A DNA stretch of 64,000 nt from Paraspadella gotoi (Eukaryota; Chaetognatha): NCBI GenBank assembly GCA_051294375.1, contig CM119269.1, positions 20,879,665 to 20,943,664 of the forward strand, given 5' to 3'. Below, piece by piece: positions 1 to 13,319 of the stretch (position 1 is its first letter; each line of letters opens with the position of its first letter). Below the pieces are notes generated by a model. It saw only the letters and a program-made list of their open reading frames with translations. It did no database searches and was not told the origin of the DNA. A program made the translations under genes and the position numbers.

Positions 1-119
1 TGAACTTGTCAAACTCTAACAGACAGTCGGACATGCGAAAAAAGCGTAAAAAAAAAATTAATTAATTAATTAATAAATTAATAAATAATATATAAATAAA
101 TAATTTTAAAAAATAAATA

Positions 120-193
120 CATAAATTTAGAAAAAAATAAATTAAATTAAAAAATAAATAAATAAATGATTAAATAAATGATTAAATAAATGA

Positions 194-291
<98 letters not shown>

Positions 292-330
292 ATATTTAAA
301 TAAATAAATAAGTAAATAAAACAATCTTGG
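120..330. repeat. (TAAA)n simple repeat
   Basis: This is a run of TAAA/AAAT tetranucleotides interrupted by a few GATTAAATAAAT units. Short reading frames rich in I, Y, L and F across it are products of the repeat and are not genes. A shorter, noisier copy lies at 7030-7230. Confidence 0.95.
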
Positions 331-476
331 CGACTGCACGACTTGGTGCCATCAACAATCTCCGTTTTATTCTCGCAATATAATAGACTCGAATCGCCCC
401 CGTTGCAAACAAAAGGCTAAGCTTCTCTGTCTTGGCGGTCAGCGAGAAAGGATAAGATAGGCCAATAAAGAGAACC

Positions 477-507
477 CGACGACGACGACGACGACGACGA
501 CGACGAT
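477..507. repeat. (GAC)n microsatellite
   Basis: About ten GAC trinucleotides form a run. A shorter copy lies near 7424-7446 in the duplicated unit. Confidence 0.9.
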
Positions 508-687
508 CTCAATTTAACTACAGGACACGAAGCGCGACCACCCTCGTTGGGTCAAATTAAGTAACGGATTTTACATTAGGTTATTTGTTTTACATCCTCG
601 GTAACTCGCTACCTGATAATCGAAAAAAGCTAAAAAAAAAACAATGAGGTTATGATGATGATAACGCCAATAATGATAAAGATTATG

Positions 688-870
<183 letters not shown>

Positions 871-913
871 ATGGCGACGACGCTAATGATGACACTGATT
901 CCTCTGATTCCAG

Positions 914-1056
914 GCTACTGGGTCCTCGGGCGTGAGCTCTGCGTGGTCTGGCTCATCGTCGACTTTCTCATCGGATCTGTTTCCGTTTTCTCGATCGCGC
1001 TCATCACTTTGGATCGATATTGGCTCGTCACCAAAGCCTTGGAATACAGATCGCAG
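914..1056 (+). CDS. Histamine H3-like GPCR exon: ECL1-TM3-ICL2
   Basis: The exon follows a 3' splice site ending TTCCAG and is followed by GTGAAG. It begins with two bases of a split codon and ends in phase 0. The translation runs GYWVLGRELCVVWL, then a hydrophobic TM3, then LDRYWLV and EYRSQ. The conserved TM3 cysteine (LCVVWL), the aspartate expected to contact the amine (IVDFL) and the DRY motif are all present. The phrase YRSQ at the end of ICL2 resembles YRAQ in vertebrate histamine H3 receptors. The family couples extracellular amines to G proteins at the plasma membrane. The ligand is inferred and not shown. Exons for the N-terminus, TM1 and TM2 are not in view upstream. Confidence 0.87.
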
Positions 1057-3058
1057 GTGAAGATATTTCTCGATCCCGTCTGTCTGTCTGTCTGTCTGTC
1101 TTTCTCTCCTCCGTGGATCTATATTGCCTCTTCGACAAAGACTAGGATAAAATACTAACCTGGTAAAGATATTTGTCAGTCTGTGTTGTCCGTTTGTCAA
1201 TTCTTTGCTCTTTCGACCGGGTCAATCGCAAATGTGGGCGAAGTATGAAATCGAGTCATGGGTTACGAAATTTGAGTATGGCCGGTAAGGGACGCGAGCT
1301 ATGCAATACGCACATGGACAATAAAGTGAGATATGAGTCACGGTTGGGTCAGGGAGTCGCACAGGGCTACCTAAGAAAGAAAGAAGCAGCATTACGAACT
1401 CGAGCCTCGCAGTAATGAGGTGATTTGGTGACAAGGTGATGAGCTGATCACGTGATCAGGTGTTCATCGCGCTATCGACTTTTCACGGAAGATCGGATTC
1501 GCAGCGACGATAAATGGATTTTTCCCGCGTCGACTCGAATAACGACGACGAAGCAGAATCGCCGCATCCGTTGGACGAGAAACAAAAGCGCGGAAGGATA
1601 AATCCCTCCGTTTAAATCTTTACGTGTAAATCCTTCCATTCAAATATTTCTTTTAAAATCCTTTCATTTACATACTTTCGTTTAAATCCTTCTTTCTGAA
1701 TCCTTTTCCGTTTAAAATACTTTGCTTTAAAATTTAAATCTCGTTACTTTGGGAGACGGTTTAAAGATTTATTTAAATAAAGAGAAACATGTTCGTCTTT
1801 ATTTAAATAAATTGTTGTTGCCAATATTTAAACAGTCTCCCAAATCTATAACCCAACAAAAAAGAAAGGATTTTCACATAATGTCTAAAATCCCTTTACT
1901 TAAATCCTTGAATAGATGAATCATGACGATGTCTACCATCGAAGGAGTATCAAGCCACCAAAAGCAAATCGGATCGGAGACTCGGGCGATCTCCGCGGAA
2001 ATGGGAATCGCCGAATCCTGATTGGTCAAGCATGGTAGCAGAATCGACCAATCAGCTTGCAGAATCATTGGAACTGTAAAATCTACCAATGTCGCCGATC
2101 CTCTCTCCTAGATATAATTAGACCGAGCTTGTTTTAGTGCGTGTGTCTCAACGTCACCTTTATTCTCAGAAATATAACCTCGGTTGATTTCAGCCTCGAA
2201 ATCCATAACTTTTTCCTTAAATGCTTCGGAAGCTAAAAAACAAAATTCGAGGGTCATGGCAGCGATGAAATAAAAATATAACTATTTACATTGTGGGGGG
2301 GGGGAGGTCACTTAACCGCCTCGCTAGCAACGACATTGGCCCCAATTCCCTCTGACCTCACGGGCCAAAGCACCATTCCAACCTTGCGTTCTGGGATGAC
2401 AAAATTTGACGGTGCTAGTAAAAATGCGCGGGTCGCAGGAGGCGGCCGCTGAGGGTCAAAAGCTAATAAGGCCCAAAAAAATATCAATACGGCATTCGTT
2501 GAAGAATTTGAAATTTAGCCGCGTTTCTACACGGAAGTTACTTAAATGCAATAATTAATTAATACAAATTAAAGCTCTTCGATGCGAATTACGAACAAAT
2601 TATCTTTTTTTTAAGGAATAAGTTTATTCATTCACCTTTTATCCGCCGACTCCTTCACCGATTCACCGCCCTTCCCCCGCCGCCCCCCTACTCGTTTCAG
2701 CGCGTCTCACTGCGCGAGATAAACCGGGATCCCCTTCGGTCTTCTTCGCTGAACTGGAATCATGTTTCTCCCTTTTATTTCGTCCCCATATATTTTTTTT
2801 CGGCCTCGGTTATTCACCAACAATAATCGTTGCTCGGATCGTCACCATAAAGGTTATGGGCATCGACTTTGTCGTCGTCGTCGTCCTTCGCCGTTATTGT
2901 CGTCGTCGGCGTGGTCGTCCTCTTCGTCCTGAATCTTCATCATCTGCTATAAAGTCGGTGTTGTTGTCCGTTTGTATATATATTTCATATATCTCATATA
3001 TCTAATATCTCGTCGTCGAAAACACATCGATTAAGATATTACAATTTTTTAGTTAACT

Positions 3059-3101
<43 letters not shown>

Positions 3102-4896
3102 TGTTTTTAACGTTGGAGACAAGGTTTTCCAGGTCATCAGCAAAATTCAATAAAGCTAACGCGATCCGGGATTTGCTGTTATTGTCATTCTCGTCGTTGT
3201 CGTCGTCGTTTTTGTCTTTTTTTTTTACCTCGTCGTCGTCTTCTTCGACGTCGGCTTTTTTGTCTTCTTCTTCTTCTTCTTCTCCTTCTTCTTCTTCTCC
3301 TTCTTCCTCGTTGTTATCGTCGCCTTTTCTTTAGCTGCGCAAACACGAGGAATGAACCTTCGCTCTTAAATTGTTCGCTTCCCTTTCGAACCAATCTCGC
3401 GAAGACGTTGTGGTGTTGTTTGTTGTTGCTGCTGCTAAAGATCATGCTGATGCTAAAGATACTTCCGCTGCTGCAGTATATACGAAAAATGTTGTTGTTG
3501 TGCCAGGGCATTGCCCTTTGTTGGCCGGAAGGAAGAAATGACAAATTGAAATAAAGAGGAAAGAGAAAGAGAAATAAACGAGGAAGGAAAACCGGGAAAA
3601 AGATGAAGGACGTGATATTGAAGAGACAACGTGAATAACAAGAAAGGGCAATAGAAAAAAAAAAATCTAATGAAGATTCAACGAAAATAGATAGAAATAA
3701 GTAAATATTAAACAAAGAAAGAAATATGGTCAAGGATGCCAGAAATAAATTTATGAAAACTTCAAGGACAAAGTCGAAAAATAACTTTTTACAAAGAATT
3801 CTTTTTTTTTTTTTTTCGCGCCGGAGAAAAATCTTTTGAGTCAAGATTTGCGCCCAAGATTTTCCAACTTTCATTTCACAGGCACAAAAAAATCCATTTG
3901 ACAAACGAAAAGAAGCGGTGAGCAGTTGCTCCCGGCGGTCTGGCGTTTATTGTTCGCAGCCCAATGGTCCTATGTGGTTTCTCTCTGTCTCTCTGTCTCA
4001 CTCACTATCGTTTTCCCTCTCTGTCTCTAACTCTCTTTCTAACTCACTCACTTACTCGTTTGCGCGGGAAGTAAACGCCTTTCACTCTGCCGACTTTTCT
4101 CGAGTCAATCAATTCACTTTTTCAACCAACACAGTGTTTCCCAAAAAAAAAAAGGCAATAAGAATCGCCGCAATCACAGAGCCGTCAGCTCGCCTAGACT
4201 CAGCAATGGCCAAGTCAAATGATGTCATCAAAGACCACCTCACATCATGAATAAAACCGATGCACCGCTCGGTCGAGAATATGCTGACACACGACTGAGA
4301 GTGTGTCATTTTAGAGTTCAGACTGAACTTGAATGTTTTAACAGATGTATTGAAAAAATATTAAACATTTTTAAAAATAAAATATAAATTAATCAGACTT
4401 TCATGAGGTTAACTCTCTCCTCGACCAAAATGTAACTAGGAATGCTGTCAGAGGGAAACGGTAATTGAGATATAAAACCATTTCGATACTCACAATACTG
4501 ATCCAGAACAGATTTTGTATAACCATGTGTTGTATAGATGTTTCCTCTGTTTCCGTAGAACACCACTAACATCCCCCTCGCATTTTTTTTTCCAATGCGA
4601 CAAACTTTTATTGTATGTATATTTTTTAAATAAAATTCAAATTGTTATACGCAGCGCGATAATTATTTTTTCCCTCGTGCCGGGTCAGGCCTGAGTGGGT
4701 CGTGACTGAGGCCCGAGGGGGGTAAGCAGAGGGGGGGAGCGACGCCCCCCAAGAAAATTTTTTATGTCGGCGGAAACTCGACAGTATCTCTCTCCCGCGC
4801 CGGCGGCATCATGAAGCCTCATGAGCCTCGTTCGCCCATAACCGAGATTCATGGAGCTCATCTCCTCCTCCTTTCCTTTTCTTTCTCCGCCAACAG
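1057..4896 (+). other. Receptor intron with simple repeats
   Basis: No exon is recognised here. The stretch contains (TCTG)n just after the donor, an inverted TTTAAATAAA palindrome near 1760-1830, a G-run at 2295-2305, GTC/TCG trinucleotide runs (2867-2917 and 3060-3102), TTC runs (3260-3310) and polypurine tracts. Serine- and phenylalanine-rich reading frames at 3101-3334 and 3314-3904 come from these tracts. Confidence 0.6.
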
Positions 4897-4992
4897 AAAA
4901 TGAGCACAAGGCCCGTGACGTTGCTCGTCGGAACTTGGACGCTCGCGCTCTGCATGTGGGCGCCCGCCATGATATTTTGGGAGATGATTTCA

Positions 4993-4993
<1 letters not shown>
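4897..4993 (+). CDS. Histamine H3-like GPCR exon: TM4
   Basis: The exon lies between a CAACAG acceptor and a GTGAGAG donor. It starts in phase 0, matching the end of the TM3 exon, and ends in phase 1. The peptide begins KMSTRPVTLL, contains TWTLALCMWAPAMIFW and ends WEMISG. The tryptophan in TWTLA is the expected conserved TM4 residue. The ending WEMISG resembles WEYLSG of vertebrate H3 receptors, at the same place before ECL2. Joining the two exons gives an uninterrupted TM3-ICL2-TM4 segment, which supports both splice assignments. Confidence 0.87.

Positions 4994-5018
<25 letters not shown>
4994..5018. repeat. (GA)n tract immediately after a splice donor
   Basis: The TM4 exon's 5' splice site runs straight into a GA repeat. 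The second copy of the region, at 11971-12060, has a longer and interrupted purine tract in the same place. Confidence 0.85.
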
Positions 5019-5030
<12 letters not shown>

Positions 5031-5514
5031 AGAGAGCAAACGAAATATAAAAATCCTTTTCAAAACCCTATGACAGTTCACTGGTTATCAGCATTAGCAA
5101 AAATAAAAATAATAAATGGAATAAAACCCGCCCCCCCAAAAAAAGCCGTTACTTTGGAGAAATGACATTTCTTCATTTCTTTATTTCCTAAATCGGCAAA
5201 AAAGATAAATATTTATGACCTGGAAAACGAAGGATACAGGATCCCATTCTTACTGAACCAGAGTCACGGCCGCGAGACGATTAAAACGTAACGACGTCCT
5301 CGATGTACAATGTAGTGCATAGTAGTACATATTAGTACATAGTACGTAGCCGCAACCTCGGCGCGTGAAAGATAAACTTTATCATAAAGACGGGGTGTGT
5401 TTGCTCGGCGGCTCCCTCACTATTAAAACTTTAAAAGGTTTTCATAACCCCGCCTGTTAGTCAAGCGAATTAAAATTTAAGCGCTAATTAGGCAGAAATC
5501 AAATGCTTTACGCT

Positions 5515-5970
5515 NNNNNNNNNNNNNNNNNNNNNNNNNNNNNNNNNNNNNNNNNNNNNNNNNNNNNNNNNNNNNNNNNNNNNNNNNNNNNNNNNNNNNN
5601 NNNNNNNNNNNNNNNNNNNNNNNNNNNNNNNNNNNNNNNNNNNNNNNNNNNNNNNNNNNNNNNNNNNNNNNNNNNNNNNNNNNNNNNNNNNNNNNNNNNN
5701 NNNNNNNNNNNNNNNNNNNNNNNNNNNNNNNNNNNNNNNNNNNNNNNNNNNNNNNNNNNNNNNNNNNNNNNNNNNNNNNNNNNNNNNNNNNNNNNNNNNN
5801 NNNNNNNNNNNNNNNNNNNNNNNNNNNNNNNNNNNNNNNNNNNNNNNNNNNNNNNNNNNNNNNNNNNNNNNNNNNNNNNNNNNNNNNNNNNNNNNNNNNN
5901 NNNNNNNNNNNNNNNNNNNNNNNNNNNNNNNNNNNNNNNNNNNNNNNNNNNNNNNNNNNNNNNNNNNNNN
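5515..5970. other. Assembly gap (N)
   Basis: This is a run of N. It covers the 3' splice site of the ECL2-TM5 exon. The other copy of the region supplies a noisy equivalent at 12541-13074. Confidence 1.
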
Positions 5971-6071
5971 GTCGCCGACCCTGAGGCCTGGGAGACTTGC
6001 GAGCCTCCCTTCCGCAACACCCTGTGGTACCTGCTGGTCATGGCCGTTATTGAATTCTTCACGCCCTTCTG
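5971..6071 (+). CDS. Histamine H3-like GPCR exon (partial): ECL2-TM5
   Basis: Both ends abut N runs. The readable frame gives VADPEAWETCEPPFRN followed by the TM5 segment LWYLLVMAVIEFFTPF. The cysteine in ETCEPPF is the expected ECL2 partner of the TM3 cysteine. The glutamate in IEFFTPF lies in a stretch that matches LEFFTPF of vertebrate H3 receptors, where this TM5 glutamate (position 5.46) contributes to histamine recognition. This residue is the best evidence for an H3/H4-type receptor over a muscarinic one. The corresponding exon in the second copy starts at 13075 after a CCCCCAG acceptor. Confidence 0.85.
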
Positions 6072-6096
6072 NNNNNNNNNNNNNNNNNNNNNNNNN
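6072..6096. other. Assembly gap of exactly 25 N
   Basis: This is one of five gaps of identical length (also 18095, 31971, 40348 and 46368), which suggests a placeholder of unknown true size. It truncates the TM5 exon. Confidence 1.
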
Positions 6097-6907
6097 CACG
6101 TCTGAAAGAAATATTTCCCTTTTCCTCCGAAAACGAACCATATTTCTTCGTCCACGATCCTTTAATGAAATCGTCCCTGGCGTTCATAAGGTGAATTTTT
6201 GCGTCATTGACGTAGTGACGCTAAGAGTTTCTGAGAAGATGAGAGAAGAGAGGAAGAGAGAGAGAGAGAGAGAAGATGAGAGAGAGAGAGAGAAAGAGAC
6301 TATAAATTTTAAAAATTGCATCAATATGTTGCCGTCTTACTCAGTTTGCTAGTAAAGGACGATGAAAAAAAATTAGATGAGAGATGAAAAATGTGAAAGA
6401 GATGAAAAATGTGATGAGCAGAAAAAATTGTGATGAGAGGAAGAAAAGGAGATAGAAAACGAGAAAGAAAAAAATAGAAAAATAGAAAAAAGGCGAAGAA
6501 ACAGAGAAAGAGAGAAATCTGGAATAACATAGGACGTCAACAGAATCACGACGGCACGACAGCGACGCCACAAGACGTTAATCATCAAAAAAACAACAAC
6601 AAGAGGCCAACGACGGCGCACACTTCGAAGCACTTACGGTGCCAAACGACGGCCATGGCAGATTTCGCCTCGCGACTGATGAAAAGAGGAAGGGTATTGC
6701 CGTCTACCGACGCTGACGCCGCCGCCGCCGCCGTCGCCGCCGCTGCGCGAAGCCGCCACCATTGTCAACATTTCTCAAGACGGACAGAGAGTGAAAAAAC
6801 CGCGAACCGGAAGAAATTCTTTGGAATTAAAAAACCAGAAAAAATAAACAACAAAAAAATTATATATTTTCGAAGGCTTCAGATACATAAAAGTCTGCCG
6901 TAAAAAT
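6097..6907. other. Unassigned stretch before tandem unit 2
   Basis: It holds a GA-rich tract (6250-6300), an A-rich polypurine stretch and a short + strand reading frame at 6655-6903. That frame begins MADFASRLMKRG and has an alanine run encoded by GCC repeats. An ATG in the context GGCCATGGC would suit translation initiation, so a 5' exon is possible, but I recognise no family. The stretch was not found after 13191. Confidence 0.4.
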
Positions 6908-7747
6908 CAATTGAACTTTGTCAAACCTCTAACAGACAGTCGACATGCGAAAAAAGCGTAAAAAAAAAATTAATTAATTAATTAATAAATTAAAATATAA
7001 TATATAAATAAATTAATTAAAAAAAAAAAATTAATTAAATTAAAAAATAAATAAATAAATGATTAAATAAAGATTAAATAAAATGATAAATAAATAAATA
7101 AAATTAAATTAAATAAAATAAATAAAAAGATAAATAAATAATATAAAATAAATAAATAAATAAATAAATAAATAAAAATAAATAAATAAATAAATAAATA
7201 ATAAAGTAAATATTTAAAGTAAATAAATAAGTAGAAAATAAAACAATCCTTTTGGCGCTGCACGAACTTTGCCATCAACAAATCTCCGTTTGTATTCTCG
7301 CAATATTAATAGACTCGAATATTCGGCCCCCGTTATTAGCAATACACCAAAAAGGCAAAGCTTCTCTGTCTTCGCGTCAGCGAGGAAAGGATTAAGACTA
7401 GAGCCAAATACACACCAAAACCCGACGACGACGACGACGACGACGAATCGACGATCTCAAAATTTAACTACAGCGACACGAAAGCACACCACCCTCGTTG
7501 GGTCAAATTAAGAAGTCAACGGATTTTACATTAGGTTATTTGTTTTACATCCTCCCGGTAACTCGCTACCTGATAATCGAAAAAGCTAAAAAAAAACAAT
7601 GAGGTTATGATGATGATAACGCCAATTATTATATTGATTATTATATGATTATTTATATTATTATTATTTATTATATTATTTATTATATATTATTATTATA
7701 TTATTATTATTATTATGATGATGATGCATGATGTGTGAGATGATGAA

Positions 7748-7783
<36 letters not shown>

Positions 7784-7876
7784 TGATGATGATGATGATA
7801 TTAACGATGATTTGATGATGACGATGACGATGGCGACGACGCTAATGCATTGATCACTGATTCCTCTGTATTCCAG

Positions 7877-8003
7877 GCACTGGGTCTCTCTATCTCTTTC
7901 TCATCGTCGACTTCTCACGGATCTGTTTCCGTTTCTCGATCGCGCTCATCACTTTTGGATCGCATATTGGCTCGTCACCAAAGCCTTGGAATACAGATCG
8001 CAG
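7877..8003 (+). pseudogene. Degenerate copy of the receptor TM3 exon
   Basis: It aligns to 914-1056 but has lost about 16 bases around the conserved cysteine and carries several frameshifting indels. The donor GT is also lost: CAG is followed by GGAAG here, against GTGAAG in the first copy. It cannot encode TM3 as written. It is either a decayed duplicate or the same exon read with sequencing error. Confidence 0.75.
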
Positions 8004-11000
8004 GGAAGATATTTTCTCGATCCCTCTGTCTGTCTGTCTTGCTGTCTTTCTCTCCTCCGTTGGATCTATATTGCCTCTTCGACAAAGACTAGGATAAAAT
8101 ACTAACCTGGGTAAAGATATTGTCAGTCTGTGTTGTCCGTTTGTCAATTCTTTGCTCTTTCGACCGGTCAAATCGCAAAATGTGGGCGAAGTATGAAATC
8201 GAGTCATGGGTTACGAAATTTTGAGTATGGCCGGTAAGGACGCGAAGCGATTGCAAACCCACATGGACAATAAAGTGAGAGATATGATTCACGGTTTGGG
8301 TCAGGGAGTCGCACAGGGTACCTAAGAAAGAAAGAAGCCAGGCATTACGAACTCGAGCCTCGCAAAGTAATGAGGTGATGTGGGACAAGTGATGAGCTTG
8401 ATCACTATCAGGGGTTTCATTCGCTGCTATCAAACTTTTCACGGAAGATCGTTATCGCAGCGAACGATAAATGGATTTTTCCCGCGTCGGACTCGAATAA
8501 CGACGAGAAGCAACCGAATCGCCGCATCCGTTGACGAGAAACAAAAGCGTCGGAAAAGGATAAATCCCGCGTTTAAATCTTTACGTGTAAATCCTTCCAT
8601 TCAAATATTTCTTTTAAAATCCTTTCATTTACATACTTCGTTAAAATCCTTCTTTCTGAATCCTGTGTCCGTTTAAAATACTTGCTTTAAAATTTAATCT
8701 CGTTACTTGGGAGACGGTTTAAAATTTTATTTAAATAAAGAGAAAAACATGTTCGTCTTTATTTAAAATAAATTGTTGTTGCCAAATATTTTAAACAGTC
8801 TCCCAAAATCTATTAACCCAACAAAAAAGATAAGATTTCACATAATGTCTAAAAGCCCTTTCTTGAATATAGAATCATGACGATGTCTAACCAAATCGAA
8901 GGAGTATCCAAGCCACCAAAAGCAAATCGGCATCGCGAGATCGGCGATCTCCGCGGAAATGGAATTCGCCGAATCCTGATTGGTCAACATGGTGCAGAAT
9001 CGACCAATCAGCTTTGCCAGAATCATTGAACTGCTTAAAATCTACCAATGGTCGCCGATCCTCTCTCCTAGATATAATTAGACCGAAGCTTGTTTTAGTG
9101 CGGTGTTCTCAACGTCACCTTTATTCTCAGAAATATAAGCCTCGGTTGATTTCAGCCTCGAAATCATAACTTTTTCCTTAAATGCTTCGGAAGCTAAAAA
9201 ACAAAATTCGAGGTCATGGCAGCGATGAAAATAAAAAATAAACTATAACATTTTGGTTGGGGGGGAGGGGGAGGTCACCTTAACCGCCTCGCCTAGCAGA
9301 CGACATTGGCGCCCAATCCCTCTGACCTCACGCAAAGCACCATTCCAGCCTGCGTCTGGGATGACAAAATTTGACGGTGCTAGTAAAAAAGCCGGGTCGC
9401 AGAGGCGGCCGCACTTGGGGGTCAAAAGCTAATAAGAGCCCAAAAAATACCTCAATACGGCATTTCGTTGGAAGAATTTGAAAATGTTAGCGCCGCGTTT
9501 TCTACACGGAAAGTTACTTAAAAGTGCAAAATTAATTAATACAAATTAAAGCTTCTTCGATGCGAATTACCGACACCAAATTAATTCTTTTTTTAAGGAA
9601 TAAGTTTATTCATTCACCTTTATCCGGCCGACTCCTTCACCATTCACCGCCCTTCCCCGCCGCCCCCCTACGTCGTCAGCGCGTTCACTGCCGCCGAGAA
9701 AACCGGATCCCCTCGGTTCTTCTTCGCTGAACTGGATTCATGTTTCTCCCTTTTATTCGTCGCCCCATATATTTTTTTACGCCTCGGTTATTCACCAACA
9801 AAATCGTTGCTCGGATCGTCGACCATAAAGTTATGGGGCATCACTTTGTCGTCGTCGTCTCCTTCGCCGTATTGTCGTCGTCGGCGTGTCGTCCTCTTCG
9901 CTCCTGAATCTTCATCATCTGCTATAAAGTCGGTGTTGTTGTCCGTTTGTATATATATGTCATAAATCTATATATCTAATATCTCGTCGTCGAACAAACA
10001 TCGCATTAAGATATACAATTTTTAGTTAACTTCGTCGCGTTCGTCGTGCGTCGTCGTCGTCGTCGTCGTCTTTTTAACGTTGGGACAAGGTTTTCCAGGT
10101 CATCAGCAAAATTCAATAAAGCTAACGCGATCCGGGATTGCTGTTATTTGTCATTCTCGTCGTTGTCGTTCGTCGTTTTTGTCATTTTTTTTTTACCTCG
10201 TCGTCGTCTTCTTCGACGTCGGCTTTTTTTGTCTTCTTCTTCTTCTCTTCTTCTTCTTCTTCTTCTTACTTCTCCTTCTTCCTCGTTGTATGTCGCCTTT
10301 TCTTTAGCAAGCCCGCAAAAAACCCCACCGGGAGGAATGGGAAAAAACCCTTCCCCTTTTTTTTTTTTTTCTTTTTTTATTGTTCGCTTCCTTTCGAACC
10401 AATCTCGCGAAGACGTTGTGGTGTGTTTGTTGTGCTGCCTGCTAAAGATCATGCGATGCTAAAGATAACTTCCGCTGCTGCAGTATATACGAAAAAGTTG
10501 TTGTTGTGCCAGGGCATTGCCCTTTGTTGGCCGGAAGGAAGAAATGAAAATGAAATAAAGAGAAAGAGAAGAGAAATAACGAGAAGTGCAAACCGGGAAA
10601 AAGATGAAAGGACGTGATATTAAGAGACAAACGTGAATAACAAGAAAGTGGCAATAGAAAAAAAAATCTAATGAAGATTCAACGAAAATAATAGGAAATA
10701 AGTAAATATTAAACAAAGAAAGAAATATGGTCAAGGATCCAAAATAAATTTATTGAAAACTCCAAGGACCAAAGTCGAAAAATAACTTTTTACAAAGAAT
10801 CTTTTTTTTTTTTTCGCGCGGAGAAAAATCTTTTGAGCTTCAAGATTTTGCGGCCCAAAGATTTTCCAACTTTCATTCACAGGCACAAAAAAAATCCAGT
10901 TTGACAAACAACAAGAACGGTGAGCAGTTGCTTCCCCTGTCGCTCGTTATTTCGCAGCCCATGTCCTATGTGGTTTCTCTCTTCTCTCTGTCTCACTCAC

Positions 11001-11876
11001 TATCGATTTTTCCCTCTGTCTCTAAACTCTCTTTTCTAACTCACTCACTTACTCGTTTGCGCGGGAAGTAAACCCCTGCTACTTTTCTCAAGTCAATCCA
11101 ATCACTTTTTACAACCATAACGGAGTTTTCCCCCCAAAAAAAAGCAAAAGAAATCACCGCCAAATCAAAGTCAGCTCCTAACCAGCCAAACATAGTTCAT
11201 CATAACCAATCACATCAGAAAAAACGATGCTCAGGTGTGACAAGCTGAGAAGTGATTTTAGATGTTAGACTGAACTTGAATTAACAGATATATTGAAAAA
11301 AATATTAAACATTTAAAAAATAAATATTAAATTAGTCGAGTCTTTTCATTTTAGAAACAATTTTTTCAGACTTTCATGAGTGAACTCTCTCCTCGACCAA
11401 AAGTAACTAGGAATTCGCTGTCAGAAGGGAAACAGTAATTGAGATATAAAACCATTTCGATACTCACAATACTGATCCAGAACAGATTTTGTATAACCAT
11501 TTTGCATATAGATGTTTCCTCTGGATTCGTAGAGCACCATAACATCCCCCTGCATTTTTTTTTCCAATGCGACAAACTTATTGTATATAAATAGTTTTTT
11601 AAATAAATTTAAAATTGTTATACGCAGCGCGATAATTATTTTTTTCCCTCGTGCCGGGTCAAGGCCTGAGTGGGTCGTGGAGTGAGCCCGAGGGGGTAAA
11701 GCAGAGGGGGAGCGAACGCCCCCCAAGAAAATTTTTATTTGTCGGCGGGAAACTTGACAGTATCTCTCTCCCGCCCGCGGCATCATGAAGCCTCATTAGC
11801 CTCGTTCGCCCATAACCGCAGATTCACTGGAGCTCATCTCCAATCCTCCTTTCCTTTTCTTTTCTTCCGCCACAAG

Positions 11877-11970
11877 AAAAATGAGCACAAGCCCTGACGT
11901 TGCTCGTCGGAACTGTGGACGCTCGCGCTCTGCATGTGGGCGCCGCCATGATATTTTGGAGGATGATTCA
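11877..11970 (+). pseudogene. Degenerate copy of the receptor TM4 exon
   Basis: It matches 4897-4993 after an ACAAG acceptor, with missing bases that shift the frame (for example in the segment before the TM4 tryptophan). Splice-site-like ends remain. The same interpretation applies as for the TM3 copy. Confidence 0.75.
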
Positions 11971-12540
11971 GTGCAGAGAGAAGAGAGAGAGAGAAGAGAG
12001 AGATGACGAGAGAGATGAGAAAAGAAACGAGTCAAGAGAGGAGAAGAGAGAGAGAGAGAAGAAGAGCAAACGAAATATTAAAAATCCTTTTTCAAAACCC
12101 TATGAGCAGTTCACTGGTTATTCAGCATTAGCAAAAATAAAAAATAATTAATGGAATAGAACCCGCCAAAAAAAAAAAAAAAATACATTCTCATTCTTTA
12201 TTCCTAAATCGGCAAAAAAATAAATATTTATGACCTGAGAAAACGAAGGATAGCATCCTTTCTTACTGAACCAGAGTCACGGCCGCGAGACGATTAAAAA
12301 CGTAACGGACGTCCTCGATTGTTACAATTGTAGTGCATTAGTAGTACATGATTAGCTACATAGTACGTAGCTGCAACACTCGGCGCGTGAAAGAATAAAC
12401 TTTATATAAAGACGGGTGTGTTTGCTCATGCGGCTCCCTCATATTAAAGACTTAAAAGTGTTTCATAACCCCGCCGGTTAGTCAAGCGGAATAAAAATTT
12501 AAGCCGCTAATCATGGGCAAAGAAATTCAAATGCTTTACA

Positions 12541-13074
12541 CTCGATGCTGTGGTCGGGCAAAGTTTTTGAAAGTCACTGTCACACGTGTGAGTGTCACCT
12601 ATATTGTCCTAAATCCGGCACGTTAATTCCCTCAGGTCGTTCCACAAGAGGAAGAGGCGTTGAAACCCTTTAATACGCTTTGGCCCCAGAAAATGACAGG
12701 GCGGAAGTCTCGCTAATATATAATACTACTTTTCCAGCGGTTTCTGACGCCCGCTATCTTTTCTTTCTTTTTTCATCTTTCTTTGTTTCCTCTATTTCCC
12801 TTTATTTTCTCTCTCTCTCTCTCTTCTCTCTCTTCTCTACTCTCTCTCTCTCTCTCCTCTTCGTCTCTCTCTCTCCTCTCTCTCTTCTCTCATTATGAAG
12901 CTAATATATACTGTGCAAACCACGCTAACTCATCCCTATTTTTTTTCACATCCGCCCGCACACGGGATTCCACTATCTGCTTTCCCCACAGTTCCTTTCT
13001 CTCTTCTCTCTCTTCTCGCTTCTATCGCCCCTCCCTCATCCCTGCCCTTGCTCTTTCACTCTCGGTTCCCCCAG
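12541..13074 (+). other. Intron segment equivalent to the unit 1 gap, CT-rich
   Basis: It is non-coding and contains long CT tracts at 12810-12890 and 13000-13030, leading to a CCCCCAG acceptor for the TM5 exon copy. Serine/leucine-rich reading frames across it are repeat products. Confidence 0.6.
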
Positions 13075-13191
13075 GGTCCCGACCTGAGGCTGGGAGGACT
13101 TGCCGAAGTCCTCCCATTCCGCAACACGCTTCTGCGGCCTTGTGGTAACCTGCTTGTCATTGGGCGGTTATGTGAATTCTTACGTGATTTG
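13075..13191 (+). pseudogene. Degenerate copy of the receptor ECL2-TM5 exon
   Basis: The first half matches 5971-6030 (the segment encoding FRNT is clear). The second half drifts in frame and does not preserve IEFFTPF. A GTATGT that could act as a donor follows at 13192. It shows more substitution than the other copied exons. Confidence 0.65.
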
Positions 13192-13319
13192 GTATGTAGG
13201 CGGGACCCGTGTCTGCGTTCGAGTCGCTGTGGCTCCAATTGTGCAGGGTTGGGAATGTGGGGGTAAAGGGTAGAGAGATAGTAGATGATAGATTGGAAAA
13301 TTCAGACAAGATTTTGTGA

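Larger units (their letters stand above)
6908..13191. repeat. Large tandem duplication, unit 2 (noisy copy)
   Basis: This is a second copy of 1-6071, collinear throughout. Differences are dominated by one-base indels and short substitutions spread evenly over exons and introns, which is the pattern of uncorrected long-read sequence more than of old duplication. It bridges the 456-base gap of unit 1. Confidence 0.85.

Noticed and set aside
142-339. Membrane-protein-like frame rich in LFIY
   Set aside because: It is a translation of the (TAAA)n repeat. It has no complexity and no homology.
3101-3334. Serine/leucine-rich secreted protein
   Set aside because: The frame is a translation of TCG and TTC trinucleotide runs, and its copy at 10046-10462 is in different frames.
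5503-6155. Long frames across the N run
   Set aside because: The frames are open only because N is translated as X. Only 5971-6071 has real coding signal.
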